DNA of 40,714 bases. It comes from CAZLBC01 sp964557575 (GTDB lineage Bacteria > Planctomycetota > Phycisphaerae > SM23-33). Under the pieces are notes generated by a model that had not been told where the DNA came from, did no database searches, and was given only the letters and a program-made list of their open reading frames with translations. The stretch lies in assembly GCA_964557575.1 (NCBI GenBank), contig CAZLBC010000039.1:1-40714 (forward strand), in the 5' to 3' direction. A program made the position numbers and the translations under genes. How positions within the stretch are numbered: position 1 is the first letter of the stretch; each line of letters begins with the position of its first letter. Shown piece by piece: positions 32,795-40,714 of the stretch.

Positions 32795-34921
32795 ATGAAA
32801 CGAAAAAGGACCGCCCGCTGCCGTGCGATCGCCGGACTGTCATGCCTCTGTGTCTTCGTCTGCGCCTGCGCGGCCCAACGCGCCGTGGTCGTCGAGGGCA
32901 GCCCCCGGGCGGTGATCGTGTATCCCGGCGCGGACGCCGCCGGCCGCCGCGCGGCCCGGGAGGCCGCCGCACTCCTCGGCGGCTACCTGGCCGAGATGAC
33001 GGGGCAGACAATCCCGGTGGTCGGCGAGGACCAATTGGCCGGAACCGCGGTCGCCGACGGCAAGATCGCGGTCGGGGAGAAACGCCCGGCGGATCTCCCG
33101 GCGCGGATCGACACGTTTATTCTCGTCGGGGAGGGCCGGCTCGCGAAAGAACTGAACATAACCGCCGGGGACCTGGCCGCCGGCGGCGTCCGGATCAAGA
33201 CCGCGGGCAACGCGATCGTCCTCGCCGGGTCACCCGCGGCGTCGGACCCGGACAGCACCCGCCACGCGGTATACACGTTCCTGGAGACGCTGGGGTGCCG
33301 GCTGCTCTGGCCGGGCCGGACGGGGCGGATCGTGCCGAAACAAGAGACGCTCCGGGTCGGCCCGCTTGACATCGCCTACCAGCCGCCGGTCAAGCAGCGG
33401 CACCTGCGGTTCTCCCGCGTCCGGGACCGCGCGCAGACTGGCCTCGCGCGACTGGGCATCGCCGCCGTGGACTACCGGCGGTGGAAGCACGCGGCGCTTG
33501 CCGCCGGGGCCCACGGGCGGCGGCCCGCATATGAATGGCGGCGGTGGCAGCGGCTGGGCGGGAGCATCGGCATCCGGGGGGGGCACGCCTTCGGGCACCT
33601 GTGGGAAACCTGCGGAAAGGAACACCCCGGGTGGTTCGCCCTCCAGGCCGACGGGACCCGGGACCAGTCGGGCACCGGGTCGCGGGAGCGGCTCTGCGTC
33701 TCCAACCCGGCCCTCTGCCGGTATATCGCCGACACGATCCTGGCGGCCGCCGCACAGGACCCCGAAAAAAAATGCTTTTCGGTCTGCCCGAACGACGGGG
33801 GCTACGCGAGTTACTGCCTGTGCGCGGCATGCAAAAAACTGGACCCCCCCGGGGCCGAGAAGATCCCGCTGAAGATATTCGAAAAGGCCGGCGAGCCCCG
33901 CCGCCGCGAGATCCTCTACCCCTCCCTGACCGACCGGTACGTGCACTTCTGGAACGCGATCGCCGAGCGCGTCGCCGAAAAGCGGCCCGACCTTCTCCTC
34001 CTCGGGCAGGCCTACAGCACCCACCGCCTCCCGCCGGTCCGGGAGACACTGCACCCCGCCGTGGCGATCAGGTACGTCCCCTCGACCGCGGACGGCTGGC
34101 GGGGGTGGGCGGCGGCCGGCGCGACAAAGATGTACTGGCGGCCGAATATCCTCCTGCGCGAAAAACGTACCGGGCGGCTCTGCGTGTACGGCGCCTCGAT
34201 GACCGCGACCTTCCACTTCATCGCGGACAACGGGATGCTGGCGACCGACTTCGACTCCGTCGCGCACTTCTGGGCGACCCACGGGCTCAACTACTACGTC
34301 GCGGCGCGGCTCAACTGGAACCCCGCCCTTACGTTCGAGGAGATTATCGACGACTACTGCCGTACCGGCTTCGGGCCGGCCGCCGGCGCCGTCGGGCGAT
34401 ACTTTCTGCTGGCGCAGGAGGCGACCGACCCGACCGGCCGGGAAGATCGCGACGCACAGACCCGGCCGTATCTCGATGACCATACGCTGCGCGGCCTGCG
34501 AAAGCTGCTGAACGCGGCCGCCGACCGCGCCGGCGGCGACCGCGCCATCAAACAGCGCATCGCCGTTCTCCGGATCGGCCTGAACTTTACCGCACTGCAG
34601 GTCCGCATCGACGCGCTGGCCGCGCAGGCGGCCAACAAGCAGCCGTGGGACCGGGACGCGGCCACCAGGCTGATGACGATCAACTTTTACCTGCTCCGGG
34701 ACATCGCGCGGCACCACACGCTGGCGATCAACACGCCGATGCTGATGTGGGGCAGCGGCAACTATGCCCGGTGGCGGGTGCTGGGCTGGCGGGCCCTCCA
34801 CCGGAAGCTGCTGGAGACAACGGCCGACGGCGCGGACCTGGCCGACAACCGCACGGTCACGGGGGAGGAGGATTCGATCGACGCGGTCGCGGCCTCCCTG
34901 GGGCTCGACCGGCCGGATTGA
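32795..34921 (+). CDS. DUF4838 domain exported protein, GH20-like N-domain
   Basis: 708 residues. The N-terminus is basic then hydrophobic with several cysteines (GLSCLCVFVCACAAQ); it may be a lipoprotein signal with the last Cys as the anchor, or an ordinary Sec signal. Residues about 35-185 have the alpha/beta fold found before GH20 catalytic domains (VYPGADAAGRRAAREAAALL, FILVGEGRL, RHAVYTFLETLGCRLLWPG). The DUF4838 core (about 190-560) includes FSVCPNDGGYASYCLCAACK, the characteristic cysteine-containing motif, and MYWRPNILLREKRTGRL. Members occur in glycan-degradation loci, perhaps as hexosaminidase-like enzymes; function is unproven. The start at 32795 has GGGAGC about 13 nt upstream. 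Convergent with the lipoprotein gene, 36 nt apart. Confidence 0.85.
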   Translation: MKRKRTARCRAIAGLSCLCVFVCACAAQRAVVVEGSPRAVIVYPGADAAGRRAAREAAALLGGYLAEMTGQTIPVVGEDQLAGTAVADGKIAVGEKRPADLPARIDTFILVGEGRLAKELNITAGDLAAGGVRIKTAGNAIVLAGSPAASDPDSTRHAVYTFLETLGCRLLWPGRTGRIVPKQETLRVGPLDIAYQPPVKQRHLRFSRVRDRAQTGLARLGIAAVDYRRWKHAALAAGAHGRRPAYEWRRWQRLGGSIGIRGGHAFGHLWETCGKEHPGWFALQADGTRDQSGTGSRERLCVSNPALCRYIADTILAAAAQDPEKKCFSVCPNDGGYASYCLCAACKKLDPPGAEKIPLKIFEKAGEPRRREILYPSLTDRYVHFWNAIAERVAEKRPDLLLLGQAYSTHRLPPVRETLHPAVAIRYVPSTADGWRGWAAAGATKMYWRPNILLREKRTGRLCVYGASMTATFHFIADNGMLATDFDSVAHFWATHGLNYYVAARLNWNPALTFEEIIDDYCRTGFGPAAGAVGRYFLLAQEATDPTGREDRDAQTRPYLDDHTLRGLRKLLNAAADRAGGDRAIKQRIAVLRIGLNFTALQVRIDALAAQAANKQPWDRDAATRLMTINFYLLRDIARHHTLAINTPMLMWGSGNYARWRVLGWRALHRKLLETTADGADLADNRTVTGEEDSIDAVAASLGLDRPD

Positions 34922-34957
34922 ACAACGCGGCAGGCGCCGACGGCACCGGCGTACCCG

Positions 34958-35875
34958 CTACCCGCCCCCCTGCTCCGCCCCGTCCCGCTCGACCCACCCG
35001 CCGTGCAATTTCTCGTGCTCCGGGAAGTCGCGGCGGTAGCGCCGCAGGAGGGCGTCGATGTCGGCAGGCACGATGTAGAGCGTGCCCCTGATTGTTTTGA
35101 CCTCCCCGGGCTTCAGCCCCCCCAGGCGGAAATCGCTGTGCAGGCAGCGGATCACGCCCTGGAACAATTCCTGGTAGGGCTGCCAGGCGGTCGCCATGAT
35201 CATCGTCTCGTCGGCGCTGAAACAGCCGATCAGGCCGTTGGACGGCCGGTGCGGATTCAGCGGCCGGGGGTTGACGTCGGCCGGATTCACGCCCGGCGCC
35301 GCCCACACCTGCCCCGGCGTGTACCGAGCCGCGGAGGCCCAGTCCCGGGTGGGCATCCGCTGGAGGCGCCCCTGCTGGAAGACGAAGCTCTTGGGGACGT
35401 AGGCGTACTTGTCGTCGGTCTGGTGCGGGCCGCAGCCGGTGAAGGCCCCGACCCGTATGCAGGGCTGGGCCCAGTGGGCCGCGGAGGCCGTATCGGTCGG
35501 GTTGCGGGCCACCAGGCGGAAATCCACCTCGTCGGCCCCGGCGGTGATCCGGTGGTCGACGATAACCCCGTCCTCGAGGGTCGACCGCAGCCTGATCGTC
35601 CGCTCCCCCGCGGAGACCGGTTCGGTGGTGTGGCCGATGACGGTGTGCTTGATCCAGTCGGCGGCATGCGAATCGTCCCGGCAGAAGGCCTCCAGGTAGA
35701 GGATCCTGATTGCCCCCCCCGGAATACGGTCGCCGGACACGGTCAGGTAGTTGTCCTTCCACGCGATCGCGAGATGCGTGCCCTTATCCGACGCGCACCC
35801 CGGCATCATCGCCGCGGCGAGCACCAGGGCGACCGGGTACCGCCGCCGACCGCCGGTCCGCTGTGTATCCGTCAT
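34958..35875 (-). CDS. Lipoprotein of unknown function, last gene of the Gfo/Idh operon
   Basis: 305 residues; the ATG at 35875 follows GGAAGGGAG. The leader RRRYPVALVLAAAMMPGCAS ends in a lipobox-like M-P-G-C, placing Cys at about residue 27. The rest is predicted beta-rich (HLAIAWKDNYLTVSG, RTIRLRSTLEDGVIVDHRIT, EVDFRLVARNPTDTASAAHW, FVFQQGRL, IGCFSADETMIMATAWQP, IRGTLYIVPADIDALLRRYR). It resembles galactose-mutarotase-like or beta-sandwich sugar-binding folds only in general appearance; I do not recognise the family with certainty. Being co-transcribed with a sugar epimerase and a Gfo/Idh oxidoreductase (25 nt from the former), it probably handles or binds a sugar derivative in the periplasm. 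Confidence 0.75.
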   Translation of the reverse strand: MTDTQRTGGRRRYPVALVLAAAMMPGCASDKGTHLAIAWKDNYLTVSGDRIPGGAIRILYLEAFCRDDSHAADWIKHTVIGHTTEPVSAGERTIRLRSTLEDGVIVDHRITAGADEVDFRLVARNPTDTASAAHWAQPCIRVGAFTGCGPHQTDDKYAYVPKSFVFQQGRLQRMPTRDWASAARYTPGQVWAAPGVNPADVNPRPLNPHRPSNGLIGCFSADETMIMATAWQPYQELFQGVIRCLHSDFRLGGLKPGEVKTIRGTLYIVPADIDALLRRYRRDFPEHEKLHGGWVERDGAEQGGG

Positions 35876-35900
35876 GGTGTGCTCCCTTCCGCGGCCGCCC

Positions 35901-36818
35901 TCACGAGGCGGCGTCGATCGCCTTCCGCAGGGCCGCGATGTGCTTCGGCACCGCCGTGAAGGGATCTTCCTTCGCCTCGTACTCGAGGGCGACGTAGCCC
36001 CGGTACCCGGCGTCCCCGAGTATCTTCGCCACCCGGCCGTAGTCGGCGGGCTGCTTTTTCCCGCCGGCCTGCAGCGCGACCTTCACCTGCACGTTGAGGG
36101 CGTACGGGGCCGCCGCGGCCATGTCCGCGTACGGATCGTCGCTGCGGAAGTTCCCGGTGTCCAGGTTGACCCCGAACCACGGGCTGTCGACATCCCGGAC
36201 CAGCTTCAGCAGCCCCGCCGCCGTGGCGGTCGGACCGCCGTGGTTCTCCAGGGCCAGGTAGATGCCCTTCTCGCCCGCGTACGCGCAGCACTCCTCGAGG
36301 CCCGCGACCATGAGGGCGTGGGTCTTCTCTTCGTCGGTCCCCTTCTTGCGGTGGCCGGCGAAGACGCGGATGACCGGCGCCCCGAGGATCTCGGCGCGGT
36401 CGATCCAGTCCCGCGTGAGCTTGACCTGGGCGTCGCGCTGCGGGCCGGGGGGATGGCCGAAATCGTTGCCGATCGCCGTCCCCGATATGTCCAGCCCCAG
36501 GCGGAAGGCGAGGGCCCTGAGACGGCGGAGGTAGTCATCGGCGGTGTCGGTGAAGAAGTAGGTCGTCGGCTCCACGGCGTCGAGGTTCAGTTCGGCACCC
36601 TTTCGCACGAACTCCTCGAGCGTCAGGGGGTCGGTCTTGCGCCTGAAGTGCGCGCGGAAACTGTAGGCCGACAGCGAGAGTTTCAGCCGCGGCGGGCCGA
36701 CCCGCGCGACCGGATCGGCGCCGCGGAGCAGCGGGCACGCGGCCATGCCCGCCGACGCCCCGGCGAGACCCGCGAGAAACTGTCGCCGGGATGGCCGCCT
36801 CTTGTTGGGGATTCTCAT
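35901..36818 (-). CDS. Sugar phosphate isomerase/epimerase-like (xylose-isomerase-type) TIM-barrel protein with Tat leader
   Basis: 305 residues; the ATG at 36818 has AAAGGAC upstream, and the frame's longer extension overlaps the previous gene antiparallel to its real frame. The leader PSRRQFLAGLAGASAGMAAC is a twin-arginine signal, so the protein acts outside the cytoplasm. The AP-endonuclease-2/xylose-isomerase barrel shows L-S-A-Y-S-F-R near the start, AVEPTTYFF, VIRVFAGH, LALENHGG (metal Glu), FGVNLDTGNF (Asp), LNVQVKV, and YVALEYEAKED (final Glu). The metal site is thus complete. It may epimerise or isomerise a free sugar or keto-sugar. Middle gene of the operon with the Gfo/Idh oxidoreductase, starting 19 nt after it. 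Confidence 0.9.
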   Translation of the reverse strand: MRIPNKRRPSRRQFLAGLAGASAGMAACPLLRGADPVARVGPPRLKLSLSAYSFRAHFRRKTDPLTLEEFVRKGAELNLDAVEPTTYFFTDTADDYLRRLRALAFRLGLDISGTAIGNDFGHPPGPQRDAQVKLTRDWIDRAEILGAPVIRVFAGHRKKGTDEEKTHALMVAGLEECCAYAGEKGIYLALENHGGPTATAAGLLKLVRDVDSPWFGVNLDTGNFRSDDPYADMAAAAPYALNVQVKVALQAGGKKQPADYGRVAKILGDAGYRGYVALEYEAKEDPFTAVPKHIAALRKAIDAAS

Positions 36819-36837
36819 TGCCGTCGTCCTTTCCGTA

Positions 36838-38289
36838 TCAGACCTCGTCGGGCACCACGAACGGCTCGCGGTAGTTCCGCTTGAGGTACATGTTCGCCAT
36901 GGCGGCGCGGGCGCCCGTGAACGTCTCCTTCTCCGGGTCCATCTCCAGCATGGGGCCGATCGCCGCCGGCGTCTTCTCCAGGTCGACGCCGTTCGCCGCG
37001 AGGTGGGTCTTGAACCGCTCGAAGGAATCGGCCAGCTCCGCGTTGTCCTTGATTGCCTCACCGATTTCGGCGGGTGACGTTCTCCGGCCGAGACGGCAGG
37101 AGATGTTCCCCATGTGGCACAGGGCGCTGGAGAGGTGCCCTTCCTCGATCGGGGCGTTGAGATCATCGGGCTTCCTGCTGCGGACCGCTTTGATGAAGTT
37201 CTCCGCGTGGTTGCCGCCCCCGGAGCCCTTGAACTGGCGTACCTGCTTGCCGTCGTTGTCGTAGACCTTCCCGCCCCCGGCGCTGCCGGCGAAGTAGCCG
37301 TTCTCGCACTGAACCACGACGCCCACGCGGGTGTTCCGGTAGTTGTCCATCCCCTTCCGGTCCGTGCCGCGGGGCAGGCCGCGGACCTCGAAGATCAGCG
37401 GCGCGGGCTTGTAGTCATAGAAGGCGATCTGGGTGTTGGGCGTGTTCGCGTCGTCGACGTACCCGAACCGCCCGCCGATGCTCATCACCCGCGGCGCGAG
37501 GCCGTCCTGCCCGAGCGCCCAGCGGGCCATGTCCATCTGGTGGATGCCCTGGTTGCCGATGTCGCCGTTGCCGGTGTTCCAGACCCAGTGCCAGTCGTAG
37601 TGCAGACGCTTCCGCATCAGCGGCCGCATGTCGGCCGGGCCGCACCAGAGGTTGTAATCGACCGATGCGGGGATCGGCTGGGGGCCGTTGACCTTGCCGA
37701 TACTGCCCCGGCGCTTGTAGCAGAAGCCCCGGGCCCAGAGGATCGTGCCGAGTTCGCCCTTCTGCAGGTATGCGAAGGCCTCCCGGAGGCCGGCGTCGGA
37801 GCGGCTCTGGGTGCCGGTCTGGACGATCCGCTTGTACTTCACGGCGGCCTCGACCATTTTCCGGCCCTCCCATATCTCGTGGGAGACGGGCTTCTCGATG
37901 TAGACGTCCTTGCCGGCCTGGCACGCGAGGACGGTCACCAGCGCGTGCCAGTGGTTCGGCGTCGCGGAGACCACCGCGTCGATGTTCTTGTCTTCCAGGA
38001 GCTTTCGGTAGTCGACGCAGGTTGTGACCTCCCGGTCCTTTGATTTCTTTTTCAGGTGTTCCTTTTCGCGCTCGAGAACGCGGGTGTCGACGTCGCACAG
38101 GGCCGTGACCCGCGCCCCGGAAATCCCGTCGAACCACTTGACGTGATGGTGGCCGCGGCTCCGGATACCGACGACGGCCAGGCGGATGTCGTCGTTGGCC
38201 CCCAGGACCCGCGAATAGGAGGCCGCCGCCATCACGGCTCCCGCCGTCACCGTCCCCTTCACGAAGTGTCGCCGCGTCAGCCTGCTCAT
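36838..38289 (-). CDS. Gfo/Idh/MocA family oxidoreductase with Tat leader
   Basis: 483 residues; the ATG at 38289 follows AAAGGAG. Leader SRLTRRHFVKGTVTAGAVMA is a twin-arginine signal, usual for the planctomycete-type group of this family, which carries NAD(P) through export. The Rossmann domain reads IRLAVVGIRSRGHHHVKWF, then VSATPNHWHALVTVLACQAG and YIEKPVSHEIWEGRKMVEAA with the family Lys. The C-domain has GNGDIGNQGIHQMDMARWAL with the catalytic His/Asp region, and GGGNHAENFIKAVRSRK near the end. It likely oxidises a sugar or cyclitol to a keto form with tightly bound NAD. First gene of the three-gene operon. A CATAAT box at 38351-38346 is a possible -10. Confidence 0.93.
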   Translation of the reverse strand: MSRLTRRHFVKGTVTAGAVMAAASYSRVLGANDDIRLAVVGIRSRGHHHVKWFDGISGARVTALCDVDTRVLEREKEHLKKKSKDREVTTCVDYRKLLEDKNIDAVVSATPNHWHALVTVLACQAGKDVYIEKPVSHEIWEGRKMVEAAVKYKRIVQTGTQSRSDAGLREAFAYLQKGELGTILWARGFCYKRRGSIGKVNGPQPIPASVDYNLWCGPADMRPLMRKRLHYDWHWVWNTGNGDIGNQGIHQMDMARWALGQDGLAPRVMSIGGRFGYVDDANTPNTQIAFYDYKPAPLIFEVRGLPRGTDRKGMDNYRNTRVGVVVQCENGYFAGSAGGGKVYDNDGKQVRQFKGSGGGNHAENFIKAVRSRKPDDLNAPIEEGHLSSALCHMGNISCRLGRRTSPAEIGEAIKDNAELADSFERFKTHLAANGVDLEKTPAAIGPMLEMDPEKETFTGARAAMANMYLKRNYREPFVVPDEV

Positions 38290-38400
38290 CGTCGATCTCC
38301 TTTTGTAATTACCGGAAGTGCCGTCTGTTCCGCATTCAGACCATTATTATGGTGCATTCCGGCGGCCCCCGCAACGGGTCGTGCCGAAATCTGCGGGTAG

Positions 38401-38443
38401 AAAAAGGTACCTGACCCCGTACCTGAAAAAGGTACCTGACCCC
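38401..38443. repeat. Tandem direct repeat of AAAAAGGTACCTGACCCC (REP-like)
   Basis: The 18-mer occurs at 38401-38418 and again at 38426-38443, a 25-bp period, and part of a third copy (GTACCTG) lies between. The core GGTACC is palindromic. It sits in the divergent gap between the Gfo/Idh operon and the sialidase-like gene. Such GGGGTCAGGTACC strings accompany REP-associated transposase genes in many genomes (general knowledge); no such gene is in the window. Confidence 0.6.
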
Positions 38444-38526
38444 TTCCCTTACGGGTGCTTTTACTACAGTATACGTTCAGCGGTTCACATCCCGATCAGT
38501 AACCCGCATACGCAAGGAGCCGGCCC

Positions 38527-40587
38527 ATGAACCACGTACTCATCTTCCTGGCGGTCGCCGCGGCCGCCGAGAAACCCTTCTGCGACATTCAGACCATCTT
38601 CCCGCGGGACGGGAAGACGGTCCACCGCATCCCCTCCGTGGTGACGGCCCCCGACGGGACGGTCCTCGCCTTCGCCGACCGCCGCAAGGGCGGCCGGGCC
38701 GACTGGGGCATCGACACCGACGTCGTCCTGCGGCGCAGCCGCGACGGCGGGAAAACCTGGCTGAAGCCGCAGGTCCTAGCGAGCGAGAAGGGCGTGTGCA
38801 TGCACGGCGGGCCGGCGCTGGTGGACCGGAAAAGCGGGCGGGTGTTCAAGTTCTACCGGTACCGGCCCAATGCCATCAGGCGGCCCGAAGACGTGGCGAA
38901 ACACTTCGAGAAGTGGGTCCGGCAGGGATACGCGAACCTGGTGATCCACAGCGACGACGCCGGCGAGACCTGGTCGAAACCCGCGCAAATGCGCTACGAG
39001 CACCCCGAGAAGTACCGGGTCGGCAACGGCGGCCACGGCGTGCAGCTCCCCGCCGGGCGGCTCCTGATCAACGGCGGGTCGCACAAGGGCGTCGACGGCC
39101 TGAAATCGTTCCTCTTCTACAGCGACGACGGCGGAACGACCTGGCGGCACGGGGGGTGCGGCCGGCGCGAGGGCGTGGTAGTCGAGGCCGCGACGGTGGT
39201 CCTGACGAACGGAAACGTCATGGTCAACCACCGGACCCGGGGGGGCCGCCGGGGCGTCACGATCTACGGGGAAGGCGGCACGAAGGTCCTCAAAACGTAC
39301 GTCGACCGGAACCTCCCCGAGCCCTTCTGCCACGCTGCGCTGGCCCGGTACGTCCCGCCCGCCGACGGCGGCGGCCCCCGCGGCATCCTCTTCGCCAACC
39401 CGCCTCACGCGGGCACGGGGACGTACGACGCGAAAAACCGCGCCGCTATCACCGTGCGGTTCAGCCCCGACGAGGGGGCGTCCTGGCCGGTGTTCCGCAC
39501 GCTCTTCCCGGGGCCGTCGGGGTACAGCGATCTGGCGGCACTCGACGACGGGACGATCCTGTGCGTGTTCGAAAACGGCGACCGGGCCTATAACGAGCGG
39601 ATATCAGCGGCCCGGCTGAACCTCCCGTGGCTGCGGGGCGGCGGGCGGATCGTGGACGTCCGAAAGATATGGGACCGCGCCCCGCACAACGCCTTCACCG
39701 ACCTGTGCCGCTTCCGCGGCCGGTGGTACGTCGCCTTTCGCGAGGGGCCCCGCCACGGCGTCCCGAAGCCGCCCGAGACCGGCGGCCGGATCAGGGTGAT
39801 CGTCTCTGAAACGGGCGACGAATGGCACTCGGCGGCCCTCCTGGACCGGGGACGGAAGCAGGACCTGCGGGACCCGAAGCTCAGCGTCACCCCGGCGGGG
39901 AAACTGATGGTCCTCTGCGCGGCCGCCCCGCAGGCATCACCCGGGGAGCGGCAGCCGCTGGTGTTCCTGTCGGCGAACGGAACGGACTGGGGGGAGGCCG
40001 CAGAAGTCGGCGAGCACAACTTCTGGCTGTGGCGGGTGACCTGGCACGAGGGCACGGCCTACGGCGCCGGCTACTCCCGCGCCGGCGGCCGCCACGTGCG
40101 GCTGTACCGCTCGGAGGACGGGCTGGACTACGCGGTCCTGGTCCCCCGCCTCCAGGACGAGGGCTTCCCCAACGAGTCCTCGATCATATTCCTCCCTGAC
40201 GACACGGCCCTCTGCCTCCTGCGGCGCGACGGGGGAAGCAACAACACCGCCCTCCTTGGGTCCGCCGCCCCGCCCTATCAAACGTGGACCTGGAAAGATC
40301 TCGGCGTGCGCCTGGGCGGGCCGAACCTCGTCCGCCTCCCCGACGGCAGGATCGTCGTCGCCGCCCGCCTCTACACGCCCCGGACGCGGACCGCCCTCCT
40401 GTGGCTCGATCCCGAAACAGGCGGGCTGGAGGAATTCCTCGAACTGCCCTCCGGCGGCGACACGAGCTACGCCGGCCTCGTCCTCCACGACGGCCTCCTG
40501 TGGGTCAGCTACTACTCCTCCCACGAGAAAAAAACCGCGATCTACCTGGCGCGGGTGCAGTTGAGCGGGATGGCGAGCACCGAGTGA
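38527..40587 (+). CDS. Exported sialidase-like protein with two beta-propeller halves
   Basis: 686 residues; the ATG at 38527 follows AAGGAG at 8 nt. A short signal (NHVLIFLAVAAAAE). The first half (about 15-375) is a GH33-type sialidase propeller: the R34-I-P36 motif (VHRIPSVVTAPDGTVLAFADRR), Asp boxes SRDGGKTW (71-78), SDDAGETW, SDDGGTTW, SPDEGASW, and GVQLPAGRLLINGG. The second half (about 385-680) is another propeller (FRGRWYVAFREGPRHG, LRDPKLSVTPAGKLMVLCAA, LWRVTWHEGTAYGAGYS, GGPNLVRLPDGRIVVAARLY), as in a separate family of exported planctomycete glycan enzymes. Whether both halves are active is unknown. It stands alone behind the direct repeats and faces the end of the window. Confidence 0.87.
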   Translation: MNHVLIFLAVAAAAEKPFCDIQTIFPRDGKTVHRIPSVVTAPDGTVLAFADRRKGGRADWGIDTDVVLRRSRDGGKTWLKPQVLASEKGVCMHGGPALVDRKSGRVFKFYRYRPNAIRRPEDVAKHFEKWVRQGYANLVIHSDDAGETWSKPAQMRYEHPEKYRVGNGGHGVQLPAGRLLINGGSHKGVDGLKSFLFYSDDGGTTWRHGGCGRREGVVVEAATVVLTNGNVMVNHRTRGGRRGVTIYGEGGTKVLKTYVDRNLPEPFCHAALARYVPPADGGGPRGILFANPPHAGTGTYDAKNRAAITVRFSPDEGASWPVFRTLFPGPSGYSDLAALDDGTILCVFENGDRAYNERISAARLNLPWLRGGGRIVDVRKIWDRAPHNAFTDLCRFRGRWYVAFREGPRHGVPKPPETGGRIRVIVSETGDEWHSAALLDRGRKQDLRDPKLSVTPAGKLMVLCAAAPQASPGERQPLVFLSANGTDWGEAAEVGEHNFWLWRVTWHEGTAYGAGYSRAGGRHVRLYRSEDGLDYAVLVPRLQDEGFPNESSIIFLPDDTALCLLRRDGGSNNTALLGSAAPPYQTWTWKDLGVRLGGPNLVRLPDGRIVVAARLYTPRTRTALLWLDPETGGLEEFLELPSGGDTSYAGLVLHDGLLWVSYYSSHEKKTAIYLARVQLSGMASTE

Positions 40588-40666
40588 ACAGAGAGCAACA
40601 CCATCCCGTTTCACGGGTGAAAGGTGATTGCAGAACCACCGCCGCCGGATGCCGGCCGCCGCGTCG

Positions 40667-40714
40667 TTACACCACGGTCAACTGCAGTTCCGGCGGCTGG
40701 GGCTGACCCGGACG
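40667..40714 (-). CDS. Possible 3' end of a minus-strand gene entering from the right edge
   Basis: Reading from the last base leftwards gives RPGQPQPPELQLTVV and a TAA at 40669-40667. A gene converging on the sialidase-like gene would be expected here, but 15 residues cannot establish it. A 5-bp GC hairpin (CCCGT/ACGGG, 40605-40617) between the two stops could act as a shared terminator. Confidence 0.25.
   Translation of the reverse strand, partial: RPGQPQPPELQLTVV

Noticed and set aside
26760..34921. A classical polysaccharide utilisation locus
   Set aside because: No SusC/SusD pair, no TonB-dependent receptor and no transporter are present; genes form separate short units on both strands.
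34922..34957. Terminator between the DUF4838 and lipoprotein genes
   Set aside because: Only a 5-bp stem (CGCCG/CGGCG) without a T-run; too weak to call.
38401..38443. CRISPR array
   Set aside because: Only two copies with a 7-nt spacer, no cas genes, and a palindromic GGTACC core typical of REP-like repeats.

Overview
This GC-rich window (about two thirds G+C, read by eye) holds 24 confident protein-coding genes. Most encode exported proteins: Sec, lipoprotein and Tat leaders (RRGFF, RRQFLAG, RRHFVKG types) are frequent. The families present are a Tat-exported sulfatase, Gfo/Idh/MocA oxidoreductase, xylose-isomerase-like epimerase, DUF362, DUF4832, DUF4838, DUF6599, two sialidase-like BNR proteins, PhoD-like phosphodiesterase, and a PD40/HzsA-related protein with CxxCH motifs. 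Together they point to the Planctomycetota-Verrucomicrobiota-Lentisphaerota group or a neighbouring candidate phylum such as Hydrogenedentota. This is an inference from gene families; there is no rRNA in the window to fix the taxon.

Layout. 1-1104 (-): DUF4832 glycosidase-like protein, running off the left edge. 1304-3625 (+): PD40/HzsA-related c-type-cytochrome-like protein. 3977-4951 (+): DUF362 protein, overlapping convergently with a (-) operon at 4926-7017 (aldo/keto reductase with two 4Fe-4S motifs, then a DUF6599 lipoprotein). 7018-7805: a 0.8 kb gene-free accessory stretch with a MITE-like element and several palindromes. 7806-12614 (+): sulfatase, PPK2 kinase, alpha/beta-hydrolase/beta-lactamase fusion. 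12835-16271 (+): a lectin-like exported protein and an ornithine cyclodeaminase/mu-crystallin homologue. 16297-20838 (-): a GH-A-type glycosidase with duplicated N-terminal modules and a URO-D-like protein. 21147-24371 (+): beta-helix/LamG protein. 24384-24664: two gene remnants. 24756-26729 (+): membrane-anchored unknown. 26760-30325 (-): BNR sialidase plus PhoD-like operon. 30456-31091 (-): ECF sigma factor. 31210-32646 (-) and 32795-34921 (+): GH5-like enzyme and DUF4838 protein, divergent from a palindromic promoter. 34958-38289 (-): Gfo/Idh oxidoreductase, sugar epimerase, lipoprotein operon. 38527-40587 (+): double-propeller sialidase-like protein.

How the genes fit together (inference). 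The content suits extracellular and periplasmic breakdown of sulfated or sialylated glycans, with sulfatase, sialidase-like, GH5-like, DUF4832 and DUF4838 proteins at the surface and oxidoreductases or epimerases for released sugars. There are no SusC/SusD genes and no sugar transporter, and the only regulator is one ECF sigma factor without an adjacent anti-sigma gene. Genes are arranged in short independent transcription units, many preceded by a TANAAT box, often preceded by GG.

The most unusual content lies between genes: a 169-bp element with perfect 21-bp inverted termini, at least three decayed gene fragments (epimerase start, AEC-transporter start, PIN/VapC end), two TATAAT-containing perfect palindromes, and two REP-like GACCCC motifs upstream of exported-enzyme genes. 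I do not see a convincing complete new defence or mobile system. All motif positions were read manually and family calls rest on recognition, not on searches.
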